The notes: generated from the letters alone by a model not told the origin. 49,552 bases of DNA from an uncultured Clostridia bacterium (GCA_944391285.1 CALXSY010000012.1:1-49552), one strand, 5' to 3'; numbered from the stretch's first letter, positions 37,195 to 47,094 are shown. Numbers and translations: made by a program.

Positions 37195-37596
37195 TTGGCT
37201 AAACCAAAATCAAAGGCTACTACTCGTGTAAAACGTAAAGAGCGTAAAAATATTGACAAAGGTGTGGCTCATATTCAGTCCACCTTCAATAATACTATCG
37301 TAACCATCACCGATGTAAACGGCAATGCAATCTCTTGGGCTTCCTCCGGTGGGATGGGTTTCAGAGGCTCCAGAAAAAGCACCCCGTTTGCAGCGCAGAT
37401 TGCAGCTGACACTGCAGCTAAAGCTGCAATGGATCATGGCTTGCGTGAGATCGAGTGTTACGTAAAAGGTCCTGGTGCCGGCCGTGAAGCGGCTATCCGT
37501 GCTTTGCAGGCAGCTGGTTTGGAAGTTAGCATGATCAAAGACGTAACTCCGATTCCGCATAATGGTTGCCGTCCACCGAAACGCAGAAGAGTATAG
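37195..37596 (+). CDS. rpsK: Ribosomal protein S11
   Basis: 133 residues from a TTG start: [39 protein letters not shown] and the end [12 protein letters not shown]. Confidence 0.97.
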   Translation: MAKPKSKATTRVKRKERKNIDKGVAHIQSTFNNTIVTITDVNGNAISWASSGGMGFRGSRKSTPFAAQIAADTAAKAAMDHGLREIECYVKGPGAGREAAIRALQAAGLEVSMIKDVTPIPHNGCRPPKRRRV

Positions 37597-37609
37597 GAGG
37601 AGAGAAAAG

Positions 37610-38233
37610 TTGGCTAGATATACAGGTCCAGTTTGCAGATTGTGCCGTAGAGAAGGCGTGAAGCTTTTCTTAAAAGGCGATCGTTGCTACAGCAAATGTG
37701 CATTTGAAAAAAGAGGCTATGCTCCCGGTCAGCATGGTCAACGCAGAGCAAAATTAAGCGAATACGGCTTACAGCTGCGTGAAAAACAAAAAGCAAAACG
37801 CATTTATGGCGTTAACGAAAAACCGTTCCGCACCTACTTTGCCGAGGCAGAGCGCAAAGGCGGCGTAACCGGTGAAAACTTATTGGTACTTTTGGAAGGT
37901 CGTTTTGACAATGTTGTTTATCGTTTGGGCTTTGCTGATTCCAGAGCACAAGCAAGACAATTTATCCGTCACAACCACTTTACCTTAAACGGCAAGAAGG
38001 CTAACATTCCGTCCATGCAATTAAAAGCAGGCGATGTAATTCAATTAAAAGAATCCAGCAAGTCTTCTGCTGTAATTAAAACTATCGTAGACAACCTCGG
38101 CGCTAAAAAGCCGCCGGCATGGTTAGAATTAGATGTTGCTAATCTTTCCGCTACAGTTGTAAAACAACCTACAAAAGAGGATATCGATATTCCTGTAGAC
38201 GAGCAAATGATCGTTGAGTTGTACTCCAAGTAA
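37610..38233 (+). CDS. rpsD: Ribosomal protein S4
   Basis: 207 residues from a TTG start at 37610, behind AGGAGGAGAGAAAAG. It has an N-terminal Cys cluster (C9, C12, C26, C30) and an S4 RNA-binding domain (ESTASRAQ-like [17 protein letters not shown]). A frame extending 16 codons upstream overlaps rpsK and is rejected. Confidence 0.97.
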   Translation: MARYTGPVCRLCRREGVKLFLKGDRCYSKCAFEKRGYAPGQHGQRRAKLSEYGLQLREKQKAKRIYGVNEKPFRTYFAEAERKGGVTGENLLVLLEGRFDNVVYRLGFADSRAQARQFIRHNHFTLNGKKANIPSMQLKAGDVIQLKESSKSSAVIKTIVDNLGAKKPPAWLELDVANLSATVVKQPTKEDIDIPVDEQMIVELYSK

Positions 38234-38285
38234 TAGCTTGTAGATATTTGTTCTGGTGTGAGGGTATAGTAGGAGGGTTAAACTA

Positions 38286-39233
38286 ATGATAGAAATTGAA
38301 AAGCCCAAAATAGAATGTGTTGCTTCCAGTGAAGATTGCAGATACGGCAAATTTGTCGTCGAACCGTTAGAAAAAGGATATGGAACTACCTTGGGAAATT
38401 CTTTGAGACGGATTCTGCTTTCATCATTGCCCGGCAGTGCTGTGACGTCCATTAAAATCGATGGTGTTTTGCATGAATTCTCTACTGTCCCAGGGGTCGT
38501 TGAAGATGTCGCGGATATAATTCTTAACATCAAATCTTTAGCTTTGAAGTCTGACAGCGACGAGCCGCAGACTATCATCATTGATAAATCAGAGGCCGGC
38601 GAAATTAAAGCCAGCGATATTCAAACTACCGAAGCGGTTGAAATCTTAAACGGTGATTTGCATATTGCTACTTTGGACGACAACAGCCGCTTATATATCG
38701 AAATGGTCGTTGAGCGGGGAAGAGGATATGTATCCGCTGATAAAAATAAAAAAGAGGATCAGCCCATCGGCACCATTCCCGTGGACTCGATTTACACACC
38801 GATTCACAAGGTAAACTTCTATTTGGAGGATACCAGAGTCGGTCATCGTACAGACTATGACAAGCTGACTATTGAGCTTTGGAGCAATGGCAGCATTAAA
38901 CCGGAAGATGCCTTGAGTTTGGCAGCTCGGATTATGAGCGACCATTTAAAACTCTTTATCGGCTTAGCCGAAGGCATGGATCATGTTTCGATCATGGTAG
39001 AAAAAGAGGAAGAAGAGAAAGATAAGATCTTAGATATGACGATCGAGGAATTGGATCTTTCGGTTCGTTCTTACAACTGCCTGAAACGTGCCGGCATCAA
39101 TACCGTATATGAATTAACCCAGCGTTCTGAGGATGACATGATGAAAGTGCGTAACTTAGGCAAGAAATCCTTGGAAGAAGTACAGCATAAGATGGAAAGC
39201 CTGGGCTTAGCATTGCGGAGTAATGAAGAATAA
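38286..39233 (+). CDS. rpoA: RNA polymerase alpha subunit
   Basis: 315 residues. The N-terminal assembly domain has [20 protein letters not shown]; the C-terminal domain (from about 240) has [20 protein letters not shown] and [14 protein letters not shown], the UP-element and regulator contact surface. Usual place between rpsD and rplQ. Confidence 0.98.
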   Translation: MIEIEKPKIECVASSEDCRYGKFVVEPLEKGYGTTLGNSLRRILLSSLPGSAVTSIKIDGVLHEFSTVPGVVEDVADIILNIKSLALKSDSDEPQTIIIDKSEAGEIKASDIQTTEAVEILNGDLHIATLDDNSRLYIEMVVERGRGYVSADKNKKEDQPIGTIPVDSIYTPIHKVNFYLEDTRVGHRTDYDKLTIELWSNGSIKPEDALSLAARIMSDHLKLFIGLAEGMDHVSIMVEKEEEEKDKILDMTIEELDLSVRSYNCLKRAGINTVYELTQRSEDDMMKVRNLGKKSLEEVQHKMESLGLALRSNEE

Positions 39234-39257
39234 GAATCATAAAGAGGGGGAAGCCAA

Positions 39258-39590
39258 ATGAGATCACTAGGACGCAACAGCGCACAGCGTCGTGCCTTAT
39301 TGCGCAATATGACCACTTCTGTGCTGAAATACGGCAAAATCGAAACTACCGAAGCTAAAGCCAAAGAAGTTCGTCGTGTTGTTGAAAAAATGATTACTTT
39401 AGGCAAACAAGGCGATTTGAGCGCTTATCGTCAGGCTTTGGCCTATTTAACCGACGAAGCAGTTGCTAATAAACTGTTTAAAGAAATTGCCCCCGGCTAT
39501 AAAGAACGTCAGGGTGGTTATACCCGTGTTATCAAAGCCGGCTATCGCCGCGGCGATGGTACTCCGATGGCAATCGTTGAGTTAGTTTAA
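39258..39590 (+). CDS. rplQ: Ribosomal protein L17
   Basis: 110 residues: [20 protein letters not shown] and [20 protein letters not shown]. Last gene of the cluster; a terminator follows 10 bases after its stop. Confidence 0.98.
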   Translation: MRSLGRNSAQRRALLRNMTTSVLKYGKIETTEAKAKEVRRVVEKMITLGKQGDLSAYRQALAYLTDEAVANKLFKEIAPGYKERQGGYTRVIKAGYRRGDGTPMAIVELV

Positions 39591-39600
39591 TATAGATTAA

Positions 39601-39625
39601 GGGCTGCCCTCCGGCGGCTCTTTTT
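39601..39625 (+). terminator. Terminator of the ribosomal cluster
   Basis: GGGCTGCC-CTCC-GGCGGCTC (39601-39620, two G-T pairs) followed by TTTTT. It isolates the downstream ecf genes from the ribosomal transcript. Confidence 0.8.
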
Positions 39626-39642
39626 CGTACATAAAATAGATA

Positions 39643-39671
39643 TTGACATCTCTTTTTTTTGATGATAAAAT
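39643..39671 (+). promoter_or_regulatory. Promoter of the FMN riboswitch-ecf transcript
   Basis: TTGACA (39643-39648), 17 bp, TAAAAT (39666-39671), just ahead of the riboswitch. Confidence 0.85.
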
Positions 39672-39679
39672 AAAAAGTG

Positions 39680-39797
39680 ATCTTCAGGGCAGGGTGTAAA
39701 TCCCGACCGGCGGTGTGTCTGATGATAAGTCCGCGAGCCTTAGGGCTGAATCGGTGCGATTCCGATACCGACAGTATAGTCTGGATGAAAGAAGAGC
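39680..39797 (+). ncRNA. FMN riboswitch (RFN element)
   Basis: The conserved blocks are all present in order: ATCTTCAGGGCAGGGTG, AAATCCCGACCGGCGGTG, AGTCCGCGAGC, a variable stem with GAATCGGTGCGATTC, then ACCGACAGTATAGTCTGGAT and the closing GAAGAG that pairs with CTTC to form P1. This aptamer binds FMN and usually shuts off riboflavin synthesis or uptake genes. Here the next genes are ecfA1-ecfA2-ecfT. A terminator at 39819-39845 gives the expected OFF device by premature termination. Confidence 0.96.
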
Positions 39798-39818
39798 GGA
39801 TTAGTGCGATATTTTTAG

Positions 39819-39845
39819 AGCCTCTGAGATATCAGGGGCTTTTTT
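39819..39845 (+). terminator. Riboswitch-controlled terminator before ecfA1
   Basis: AGCCTCTGA-GATA-TCAGGGGCT (39819-39840, one T-G pair) followed by TTTTT, 22 bases after the aptamer and ahead of the ecfA1 ribosome binding site. Confidence 0.85.
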
Positions 39846-39870
39846 ATATTTAAGGCAGGGGAGTGAAACG

Positions 39871-40689
39871 ATGATTCAACTGGAAAATTTAACTCACACT
39901 TACTCCAGCGAACAAGGAAAAAATGTTGCGGTAGACAACATTTCTTTGGAAATACATAAAGGCGAGCATCTGGCGATTTTGGGACAAAACGGCTGCGGCA
40001 AATCCACGCTGGCGAAGCATTTAAATGCCCTTTTACTGCCAACTGCGGGACGGGTAATAGTTGAGGGGATGGATACTAAGGACGAAAGCAAGCTTTGGCA
40101 AATCCGTCAAACGGTCGGCATGGTTTTTCAAAATCCGGACAATCAATTGGTGGCGACGACCGTGGAGGAGGATTGTGCCTTTGGCGTGGAAAATCTGGGA
40201 CTGGAGCCCAAGCTGATTCGCCAAAGGGTGGACGAAGCTTTAGCAACTGTCGGCATGAGCGAATTTAAGGAAAAAGCGCCTCACCTTTTATCTGGCGGAC
40301 AAAAGCAAAGGGTAGCTATTGCCGGTATTATCGCCATGCGTCCCCAATACATCGTTTTTGACGAGCCTACAGCTATGCTGGACCCTCACGGACGCTCAGA
40401 GGTTATCCAGACTATGCAAAAGCTTAATAAAGAGGAAAACATAACCATTATCAATATCACCCACTTTATGGAGGAAGCGGTTTTAGCCGATAGGGTGGTA
40501 GTAATGGATAAGGGCAAAATAGCCTTTATGGGCACTCCTAAAGAAGTATTCCGCCAGGTAGAGCGATTAAAAGCACTGCATTTAGACGTGCCGGTAGTGA
40601 CCGAGTTAGCTCAGGCAATAGGTGCGGAAACAGGTATTGACGGCGATATACTGACGATCGAAGAATTGGTGGTGAGCCTATGCCGTTAG
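39871..40689 (+). CDS. ecfA1: ECF transporter ATPase EcfA1
   Basis: The 272-residue ABC ATPase energises vitamin uptake by energy-coupling factor transporters. Walker A GQNGCGKS (38-45), Q loop [20 protein letters not shown] (an EcfA hallmark), signature [13 protein letters not shown], Walker [13 protein letters not shown]. It overlaps ecfA2 by 10 bases. The operon follows the FMN riboswitch and contains no substrate-binding S subunit, so the module must serve S subunits encoded elsewhere. Confidence 0.96.
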   Translation: MIQLENLTHTYSSEQGKNVAVDNISLEIHKGEHLAILGQNGCGKSTLAKHLNALLLPTAGRVIVEGMDTKDESKLWQIRQTVGMVFQNPDNQLVATTVEEDCAFGVENLGLEPKLIRQRVDEALATVGMSEFKEKAPHLLSGGQKQRVAIAGIIAMRPQYIVFDEPTAMLDPHGRSEVIQTMQKLNKEENITIINITHFMEEAVLADRVVVMDKGKIAFMGTPKEVFRQVERLKALHLDVPVVTELAQAIGAETGIDGDILTIEELVVSLCR

Positions 40690-41561
40690 AAGTGAAGAAT
40701 GTGGAATATACTTATAGCCCCAATACCCCTAATGCCAGCGTGGCGTTAAAGGGAGTTGATTTAACCATCGACGAAGGGGAATTTGTCGGCATCATCGGGC
40801 ATACCGGCAGCGGCAAATCCACCTTGGTACAGCTTTTGTGCGGCTTGATGGAGCCTAGCGAAGGACAGATTTTAATCGACGGCGTGGATATTAATAACAA
40901 AGAAACGCCAAAGGATATCCGCAAAAAACTGCGCCTGCAAGTGGGCATGGTTTTTCAGTATCCGGAGCATCAGCTCTTTGAAGAAACGGTGCTGAAAGAT
41001 ATTTGCTTCGGTCCGAAAAATTTAGGCTTTAACGAAGAAGAAGCCAAAAAGCTGGCAAAGGACGCGATGAAAAAAGTAGGGCTGCCCTTGAAATACGCGG
41101 AAGAGTCACCTTTTGATTTATCCGGCGGACAAAAAAGAAGAGTTGCTATCGCGGGAGTTTTGGCGATGAAGCCGAAATATTTGATTTTAGATGAGCCTAC
41201 TGCCGGCTTAGACCCTCAAGGGCGGGAGGAAATATTGGCGCAGGTGCAGCAAATGCAAAAGGAGCTGGGCATCACTATTATTCTGGTTTCCCACAGCATG
41301 GACGATGTGGCGCGCTTTGCCGATCGCATTATCGTGATGAATAAAGGCGAAAAGTATCTGGAGGGAACGCCTAGAGAGATATTTGCCCATGATGAAGAGT
41401 TAATAAGCTTGGGCTTAGGCATACCGCAAGTGACGCAAATACTCAAACGCCTGCAAAAGGAAGGCTGGGCAGTGCGGACGGATATTGTTGAATTAGACGC
41501 TGCCAAAGAAGAAATCTTAAAGGCTTGGCGGGCGAGAAAGGGGGGGAACAATCATGCTTAG
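40680..41561 (+). CDS. ecfA2: ECF transporter ATPase EcfA2
   Basis: The 293-residue partner ATPase: Walker A GHTGSGKS (40-47), [47 protein letters not shown]. It pairs with EcfA1 as a heterodimer. It overlaps ecfT by 8 bases. Confidence 0.96.
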   Translation: MPLEVKNVEYTYSPNTPNASVALKGVDLTIDEGEFVGIIGHTGSGKSTLVQLLCGLMEPSEGQILIDGVDINNKETPKDIRKKLRLQVGMVFQYPEHQLFEETVLKDICFGPKNLGFNEEEAKKLAKDAMKKVGLPLKYAEESPFDLSGGQKRRVAIAGVLAMKPKYLILDEPTAGLDPQGREEILAQVQQMQKELGITIILVSHSMDDVARFADRIIVMNKGEKYLEGTPREIFAHDEELISLGLGIPQVTQILKRLQKEGWAVRTDIVELDAAKEEILKAWRARKGGNNHA

Positions 41562-42354
41562 AGATGTGACTATCGGACAGTATCTGCCGGGCAATTCTCT
41601 ATTGCACCGTTTAGACCCCCGCAGCAAAATCAACGGCGTGCTCTTTTTCATGATTTCTCTTTTTGTGATTAATAATATGGTGGGTTACTGGCTGATGGTC
41701 ATCAGCGCTGTAGGCATGATTTTGTTAAGCCGGATTCCGCTGAAATATTTTTTAAAGGGCATTAAGCCTTTGCTTTTAATTATTATCCTAACGGTTATTT
41801 TGCAGGCTTTGATGACGCCGGGCGAAATCATTTGGCAGTGGAAATTTTTGCACGTTACCAAAGAAGGCTTAATACAAGCTTTATTTATGGGCACTCGCTT
41901 GGTTTTATTGGTGAGCATCACCTCTCTTTTGACCTTGACGACAACACCTATTGTCTTGACCGAAGGCATCGAAAAAATGCTCAATCCCTTTAAAGTTATC
42001 GGTGTACCGGCTCATGAGCTGGCGATGATGATGACTATCGCTCTGCGCTTTATTCCCACTTTGATCGAGGAAACAGATAAGATCATGAAGGCACAAGCTG
42101 CTCGCGGCGCAGATTTTGAGTCGGGCAATCTAATCAAACGAGTTAATGCCTTAATTCCTATTTTGGTGCCGTTATTTTTGAGCGCCTTAAAGAGAGCGGA
42201 GGATTTAGCCACAGCAATGGAAGCCCGCGGTTATCACGGCGGCGAAGGACGCACCCGTTTAAAGGAACTGCACTTTGCCGGCAAGGATTACGGTGCCTTT
42301 GGCATGGCTGTAATATTGCTTTTGGCAGCGATCGCTACCAGAGTTTTATTTTGA
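41554..42354 (+). CDS. ecfT: ECF transporter transmembrane subunit EcfT
   Basis: The 266-residue membrane protein opens with GQYLPGNSLLHRLDPRSKI and has two Ala-Arg-Gly coupling motifs, KAQAARGADFES and AMEARGYHGG, which contact the ATPases. It links them to interchangeable S subunits. truA follows after 8 bases. Confidence 0.96.
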   Translation: MLRDVTIGQYLPGNSLLHRLDPRSKINGVLFFMISLFVINNMVGYWLMVISAVGMILLSRIPLKYFLKGIKPLLLIIILTVILQALMTPGEIIWQWKFLHVTKEGLIQALFMGTRLVLLVSITSLLTLTTTPIVLTEGIEKMLNPFKVIGVPAHELAMMMTIALRFIPTLIEETDKIMKAQAARGADFESGNLIKRVNALIPILVPLFLSALKRAEDLATAMEARGYHGGEGRTRLKELHFAGKDYGAFGMAVILLLAAIATRVLF

Positions 42355-42362
42355 GGTGAAGC

Positions 42363-43103
42363 ATGAATACTTACAAGCTGACCATTTCCTATGACGGAAC
42401 AAATTATGAGGGCTGGCAGAAGCAGCGCCGGGCTGATTCGGTGACGGTGCAGGAAACCATAGAAGGGGCGTTGAGCGATTTGTTCGGCACGGAAACTAAA
42501 ATTACCGGTGCCGGACGCACCGACAGCGGCGTGCACGCCTTGGCACAGGTGGCAAGCATGCGGGCGGAAACGGAGATTGCTCCGGATAAAATGCTCAAAG
42601 CTATTAATGTTCGCCTGCCGGAGGATATTGCTATAACTAAAGTAGAGATTGCCGCTGATAATTTTCACGCTCAAAAAGACGCCAAAGGCAAGCATTACCG
42701 CTATAATGTTTACCAAAGCCCTATTCCCAGAGTAATCGGGCGCAATTATTTTTATCAGATGCCTTATCCGTTAGAGGAGGAAAAGGTGCACCGGTCTTGC
42801 AAGCTGTTGGAAGGCACGCATGATTTCCGCGCCTTTTGTGCTTCGGGCAGTGAGGTTTTGACCCATGAGCGCACTGTTTATAAAGCTGAATTGAGCAGAA
42901 ATGGTGATTGGTGGATTTTCGATTTTTACGGCAACGGCTTTTTGCGCAACATGGTGCGGATTATGGTCGGAACGATATTGGAGATCGGTAATAATCGCCT
43001 GCCTTTAGAATGTCTCAGCGAAGCTTTTCAAAAAGGGGAACGGGCATTATTGGGCAAAACAGCACCGGCTAAAGGTTTATGGCTGATGGAAGTTTATTAT
43101 TGA
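42363..43103 (+). CDS. truA: tRNA pseudouridine synthase A
   Basis: The 246-residue enzyme modifies uridines 38-40 of tRNAs. The catalytic Asp is D54 in TGAGRTDSGVHALAQV; other motifs are YDGTNYEGWQKQ and GNGFLRNMVRIMVGTILEIG. It is probably co-transcribed with ecfT, so it too would fall under the riboswitch. Confidence 0.97.
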   Translation: MNTYKLTISYDGTNYEGWQKQRRADSVTVQETIEGALSDLFGTETKITGAGRTDSGVHALAQVASMRAETEIAPDKMLKAINVRLPEDIAITKVEIAADNFHAQKDAKGKHYRYNVYQSPIPRVIGRNYFYQMPYPLEEEKVHRSCKLLEGTHDFRAFCASGSEVLTHERTVYKAELSRNGDWWIFDFYGNGFLRNMVRIMVGTILEIGNNRLPLECLSEAFQKGERALLGKTAPAKGLWLMEVYY

Positions 43104-43134
43104 GAAAAAAGTTTAAAAAAATGAAAAATATCCC

Positions 43135-43163
43135 TTGACAAGTTTCCGGAAAACGTGTAAAAT
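43135..43163 (+). promoter_or_regulatory. Promoter of rplM-rpsI
   Basis: TTGACA (43135-43140), 17 bp, TAAAAT (43158-43163). Confidence 0.85.
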
Positions 43164-43177
43164 ATTTAAGCATGAGT

Positions 43178-43215
43178 TTATATGCTATTAGTCTGATCCA
43201 GAGCCCCGGATTCAG
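43178..43215 (+). ncRNA. Candidate L13 leader (autoregulatory RNA)
   Basis: The rplM leader contains CTGATCC-AGAGCCCC-GGATTCAG, a hairpin with a bulge whose loop AGCCCCGG resembles the Bacillota L13 leader motif. Position between promoter and rplM supports it. A covariance search would decide. Confidence 0.45.
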
Positions 43216-43261
43216 CTATATATAAAAATTTATCTTTTTTAATTCCTAAGGAGGGAATCCG

Positions 43262-43699
43262 ATGCGTACCACATATATGGCGAAACCAACCGAGGTTGAA
43301 AGAAAATGGTATGTTATTGACGCCACAGGCAAACCGCTCGGTCGTGTTGCTACTGCTGCTGCAAGTATTTTAAGAGGAAAACACAAACCAACTTATACTC
43401 CCAATGTTGACTGCGGAGATTATGTAATTGTTATCAATGCTAAAGATGCTGTTTTAACCGGTAATAAATTGGACAACAAACTTTACCGTCATCACAGCCG
43501 TCATCCCGGCGGATTGAAAAGCATTCCTTACAGAACTATCATGGCTGAAAAACCGGAAAAAGCTATGGAAGAAGCTATCAAAGGCATGCTTCCTCACAAC
43601 CGTTTAGGTCGTGCAATGTACAGAAAATTAAACGTTTACGCCGGCAGCGAGCATGAGCATCAAGCTCAAAAACCGGAAGTTTATGTAATCGAAGGTTAA
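43262..43699 (+). CDS. rplM: Ribosomal protein L13
   Basis: 145 residues: [40 protein letters not shown] and [23 protein letters not shown] behind AAGGAGGGAATCCG. rpsI follows after 14 bases. Confidence 0.98.
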   Translation: MRTTYMAKPTEVERKWYVIDATGKPLGRVATAAASILRGKHKPTYTPNVDCGDYVIVINAKDAVLTGNKLDNKLYRHHSRHPGGLKSIPYRTIMAEKPEKAMEEAIKGMLPHNRLGRAMYRKLNVYAGSEHEHQAQKPEVYVIEG

Positions 43700-43713
43700 G
43701 GAGGATTAAAAAA

Positions 43714-44106
43714 ATGGCACAGATTCAATATTACGGTACAGGCCGTCGTAAATCCTCGGTAGCCAGAGTTAGATTGGTACCCGGTAACGGCGAAATTGTA
43801 ATCAACGGCAAAAAAGTAGACGCTTATTTCGGCAAAAAAACTTTAGAGATGATCGTTAAACAACCATTGGTTTTAACTCAAAACGAATCTCGTTTAGATG
43901 TTATTGCTAAGGTTGAAGGCGGCGGCACCACCGGTCAAGCCGGTGCAGTTCGTTTAGGCATCTCCAGAGCATTAGTTAAAATGGAGCCTGAATTACGCCC
44001 TGTTTTAAAACGCGCCGGTTTCATGACCCGCGATCAAAGAATGAAAGAAAGAAAGAAATACGGCTTGAAAGCTGCTCGTCGTGCACCGCAGTTCTCCAAA
44101 CGTTAA
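43714..44106 (+). CDS. rpsI: Ribosomal protein S9
   Basis: 130 residues: [20 protein letters not shown] and the C-terminal [14 protein letters not shown] whose last Arg touches P-site tRNA. Confidence 0.98.
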   Translation: MAQIQYYGTGRRKSSVARVRLVPGNGEIVINGKKVDAYFGKKTLEMIVKQPLVLTQNESRLDVIAKVEGGGTTGQAGAVRLGISRALVKMEPELRPVLKRAGFMTRDQRMKERKKYGLKAARRAPQFSKR

Positions 44107-44119
44107 TCTTTGTGTTATC

Positions 44120-44151
44120 AGAGCTTTTGCTGCGGCAAAGGCTCTTTTTTT
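44120..44151 (+). terminator. Terminator of rplM-rpsI
   Basis: AGAGCTTTTGC-TGCG-GCAAAGGCTCT (44120-44145) followed by a T run. Confidence 0.88.
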
Positions 44152-44180
44152 GTTTAAATGCTTATGAGGAGGCTTTGAAA

Positions 44181-44690
44181 ATGAAAAAAGCTATATTGAT
44201 AGGCATAATCATTATCGCCGTTTTAATTGCAGCATTTTTGGGATATCAATATTTTACCGAGCCTAAAGGCGACACGGTAGCCGGCAGAGAGGCGTTATTA
44301 GGGGAAGCTAAAGGCGGCGAGTGGCAGATTCAAACGGAAACAGAGCTTGAGGGTTATATCGTAAGCGGAGCATACAGCGATAAGGAAATTGCAATTGCCG
44401 TGTTTGCACCGGAGGGCGAGAAAAACTACAGTTTGCAGACAACTACGGTGAGAAAACCGGAAAAAATCATTATCGCCGGCAGTATGATAGGCGATAAATG
44501 GTACAACCTCATCTGGTTTAACGGCGCTCAGAGCGAATACGCCGAAGTGACTTATACTTTTGACGGTGAGGAGCAGGAACCGCAGCGCTATGATACTAAG
44601 GATATGAATATTATCTTCAGCGAAGCACCGAGCAAAGACTACAACATCAATGTCGTTTATTATGACAGCGAGGGCAATAAATACGAATAA
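44181..44690 (+). CDS. Membrane-anchored protein of unknown function
   Basis: 169 residues. An N-terminal hydrophobic segment (about 4-24, AILIGIIIIAVLIAAFLGY) after KK looks like a membrane anchor or uncleaved signal; there is no lipobox. The rest is hydrophilic and beta-rich with alternating strands (GEWQIQTETELEGYIVSGAY), probably outside the cell. I do not recognise a family. The start is the ATG with GAGGAGGCTTTGAAA before it. It stands alone between two terminators. Confidence 0.75.
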   Translation: MKKAILIGIIIIAVLIAAFLGYQYFTEPKGDTVAGREALLGEAKGGEWQIQTETELEGYIVSGAYSDKEIAIAVFAPEGEKNYSLQTTTVRKPEKIIIAGSMIGDKWYNLIWFNGAQSEYAEVTYTFDGEEQEPQRYDTKDMNIIFSEAPSKDYNINVVYYDSEGNKYE

Positions 44691-44700
44691 GCATAAAAAA

Positions 44701-44727
44701 GAGGAGCTGCAATTCAGCTCCTCTTTT
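44701..44727. terminator. Bidirectional terminator between convergent genes
   Basis: GAGGAGCTG-CAATT-CAGCTCCTC (44701-44723) with A run on the left and TTTT on the right, so it can end transcripts from both sides. Confidence 0.88.
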
Positions 44728-44731
44728 GGCG

Positions 44732-46249
44732 TTAGTAGGATAATTTAAATTTGCTTTCGCACTTGACTTCAAAGGCTCTGTTCCAAGGGAAGGAAAGATT
44801 GATTTCGGCGGAAGTAACATCGACCTTGACTTGAGGGAGAATTTCCTGGGTGGCGGTGAATAATTCTTCCAGCTGGACTTTATAGGGGGCAAAACGCTCC
44901 GTTAAAAGAGATTCAATTTGCTCGATATCAGCGGTGAAGGCGGTGGTGGAGGAATTCATCAGCTTTTGATTAGCCAAGGAAAGCCGCAAATCGTTAGAGA
45001 TAAGGGCTTGATAAACCAAATCTTCGCTTAAGCGAATGACCTTAAATTCCACTGCGGCTTGGGCGGCTTGTTTGGTCTGAGGGAAGGCTTGGCTTAAGCG
45101 GTAATGGGCGATGACGGTGCCTAAGGTGTTGCCGGCAGTATTCCAGCCGCTGTAAGCATGCAGAGTGTTGGCAGGGGACAGCAGATCATCGGCTAAGGCT
45201 TTGTCCCCTTTGTTGGTGTAAGCAATATCAGCCAATCCGCGGTAGGCAGAGCTGTCATTGGCAATAAATCGGGCGGCGGTTTCGCTTGACAAACTATCAG
45301 CATGGATAAAAATTATATCCTGCGCATCAGCGGAGACGGTCACATTGGCTAAAGCTAACTTTTCCTTTAAAATTGTTGCAAGATCAGCGGCTTCATAGGG
45401 GAAATATTTGCTCCAAGCGCTTTCGTCGTCAATGATAATTTGCACTTCTGCCGGCGGCAAATCGACAAAGGAAGCTAAAATCAGCATAGTCAACTCATCG
45501 GCGCCGTGAATGAAGGTTAGATTTTCGGTTGGATTAGATGAAATCTGCCGTTTTAAAATGTTGGACGGGCAGTACTCCTCGCCATCATCTTGCCCGACTA
45601 CTACTTCGCAAAGTCCAGCAGCAGCCATTTGCTGGAGCTCTGCCAGCAGTTCGCCGCTTTGCAGGAATACTTGGCGGTACTTTTCCAACACTTCTGCCGG
45701 CACCGAGCTTTCCGGCAAAGGTGCAGAATTTAAATCAGCCTGATCCCACAATCTGCCGTATTGGCTGAGCTCGTTCATGTAGCCTGACAACGCGCTGTCA
45801 TACTGGCTGGGCAGAAGACGGGGAAGAATAGTTAAAATGGTGATCTTTTGCTCAGGGTGATTTTGGCAAAACTCCTTTAAGCGCAGCAAATCATTTTGGA
45901 GATTGGCATAAGAATCGCTGTTGCGGGAATTAATCAAACCTCCCTGCAAAAGCTCATTGGTGCAAATGATGATGCGGTCGCATTTGGGAGCAGTTTTTTC
46001 TAACCATTGCCATAAGCCTTCTCGGTCGGCGGGAGTGAGAAAATCATCGAGCAGCTCCTCAGCGGGCAAGAGAAGGCGCATACCAGCCATTTGAGCCAGA
46101 GTTTGGGGGTATTGGGTATTGCAGGGACGGGAGTCTAAGGGGATAAGGGCAATGGTAGTGTTTGCTTTATTTTGCTGAGAGATATATACTCCGCTTAAAA
46201 TGCCGATTAGCAAGATAAGGGAAAGGAAAAGCAGGAGAAATTTTTTCAT
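44732..46249 (-). CDS. DUF4127 family protein, exported or membrane anchored
   Basis: The 505-residue protein has an N-terminal signal or anchor (KKFLLLFLSLILLIGILSGV) followed by the DUF4127 hallmark IALIPLDSRPCNTQYP, then TNELLQGGLINSRNS and VVVGQDDGEEYCPSN. Family members occur in Bacillota; the function is unknown. The ATG has GGAGGTTCGCC before it. A TATAAT lies at 46279-46284 on the minus strand with a weak -35. Confidence 0.82.
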   Translation of the reverse strand: MKKFLLLFLSLILLIGILSGVYISQQNKANTTIALIPLDSRPCNTQYPQTLAQMAGMRLLLPAEELLDDFLTPADREGLWQWLEKTAPKCDRIIICTNELLQGGLINSRNSDSYANLQNDLLRLKEFCQNHPEQKITILTILPRLLPSQYDSALSGYMNELSQYGRLWDQADLNSAPLPESSVPAEVLEKYRQVFLQSGELLAELQQMAAAGLCEVVVGQDDGEEYCPSNILKRQISSNPTENLTFIHGADELTMLILASFVDLPPAEVQIIIDDESAWSKYFPYEAADLATILKEKLALANVTVSADAQDIIFIHADSLSSETAARFIANDSSAYRGLADIAYTNKGDKALADDLLSPANTLHAYSGWNTAGNTLGTVIAHYRLSQAFPQTKQAAQAAVEFKVIRLSEDLVYQALISNDLRLSLANQKLMNSSTTAFTADIEQIESLLTERFAPYKVQLEELFTATQEILPQVKVDVTSAEINLSFPWNRAFEVKCESKFKLSY

Positions 46250-46371
46250 GGCGAACCTCCAATTTGTTTATTAGCCTTATTATAACCGAAAAGGAAAAAA
46301 AAGAAAAGTAGGAGAACTTTAAGTGTATAAAATTCTTACAATTTGGCTAAGCTGTCTTTGAGGTGATAAAG

Positions 46372-47022
46372 GTGGAAAAAATAAAAAACATCAAAAAGGC
46401 TTTGGCAATGATGCTGATTATCAGCGAAGGTTTATGCGCTCCTGCGGTTAATACGACCGCTGAATTGCTTAAAGCGGCAAATGAGATAAATGTAAAAACG
46501 GAGGGCTTTGTGGTTTCCGGCTGGATAAAGGCAGGCAGCAGGCAAAATATCAAGCTTTTGGAGAGATTGCTGGGCGCAGAGCTTAAGGCGGGCAATAATT
46601 TGCTTAAAATAGGCAGCGATGAGCTTAAAATAGTAATAAGCGACAGCAAGAAGCCGAGCATAAGCTTGCAGTTGATTACCCAAAGCGAGCTGACGGCGGA
46701 ATATTACCGCAGTTTTTGGCAAAAATATGCCGACAGCTGGGGTTCGGGCGAAATAATAGGCATAACCGTGCTGGCGCAAGCATATGAAGAAATGAGCGGG
46801 CTTGAGCAAAAGAAAATTATTGCACAGGCAGCGGAAATATTGCATGGGCAGGGGCAGGTTCACCAAAGCTCTGACGGTATGGAAGGGGTGTTTTTCTCTC
46901 CCAAACTGGGCAAAGGGCTGACGGTAGCGGAGGAAGAGCTGAATTTTAATATGGTTATCCGCAACCGGGAAAACCGGTGTGATATTTATCTGGCAGCGCC
47001 GCTTATTTATCAGACATACTAA
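46372..47022 (+). CDS. YwmB-like protein (DUF1779), probably exported
   Basis: About 216 residues, with an N-terminal hydrophobic stretch (ALAMMLIISEGLCAPAV), then NEINVKTEGFVVSGWIKAGS and the C-terminal RENRCDIYLAAPLIYQTY. The pattern and its place directly before murA match YwmB of Bacillus subtilis, a two-fold repeat protein of unknown function. I use the GTG at 46372 with GAGGTGATAAAG before it; a GTG three codons earlier is the alternative. Confidence 0.68.
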   Translation: MEKIKNIKKALAMMLIISEGLCAPAVNTTAELLKAANEINVKTEGFVVSGWIKAGSRQNIKLLERLLGAELKAGNNLLKIGSDELKIVISDSKKPSISLQLITQSELTAEYYRSFWQKYADSWGSGEIIGITVLAQAYEEMSGLEQKKIIAQAAEILHGQGQVHQSSDGMEGVFFSPKLGKGLTVAEEELNFNMVIRNRENRCDIYLAAPLIYQTY

Positions 47023-47065
47023 GAAAGACTTATCATTAGAAATAATAAAAAATAGACTTTAGCCA

Positions 47066-47094
47066 TTGACCGCATATCAATAATCGTGTAAAAT
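47066..47094 (+). promoter_or_regulatory. Promoter of murA
   Basis: TTGACC (47066-47071), 17 bp, TAAAAT (47089-47094). Confidence 0.8.

Noticed and set aside
39680-39870. A riboflavin gene directly after the FMN riboswitch
   Set aside because: The next genes show clear EcfA1, EcfA2 and EcfT motifs; no ribU or rib gene is present in the window.
41685-41984. Long minus-strand frames opposite ecf, liv and ribosomal genes
   Set aside because: They mirror codon patterns of the real genes, lack ribosome binding sites and match no family.
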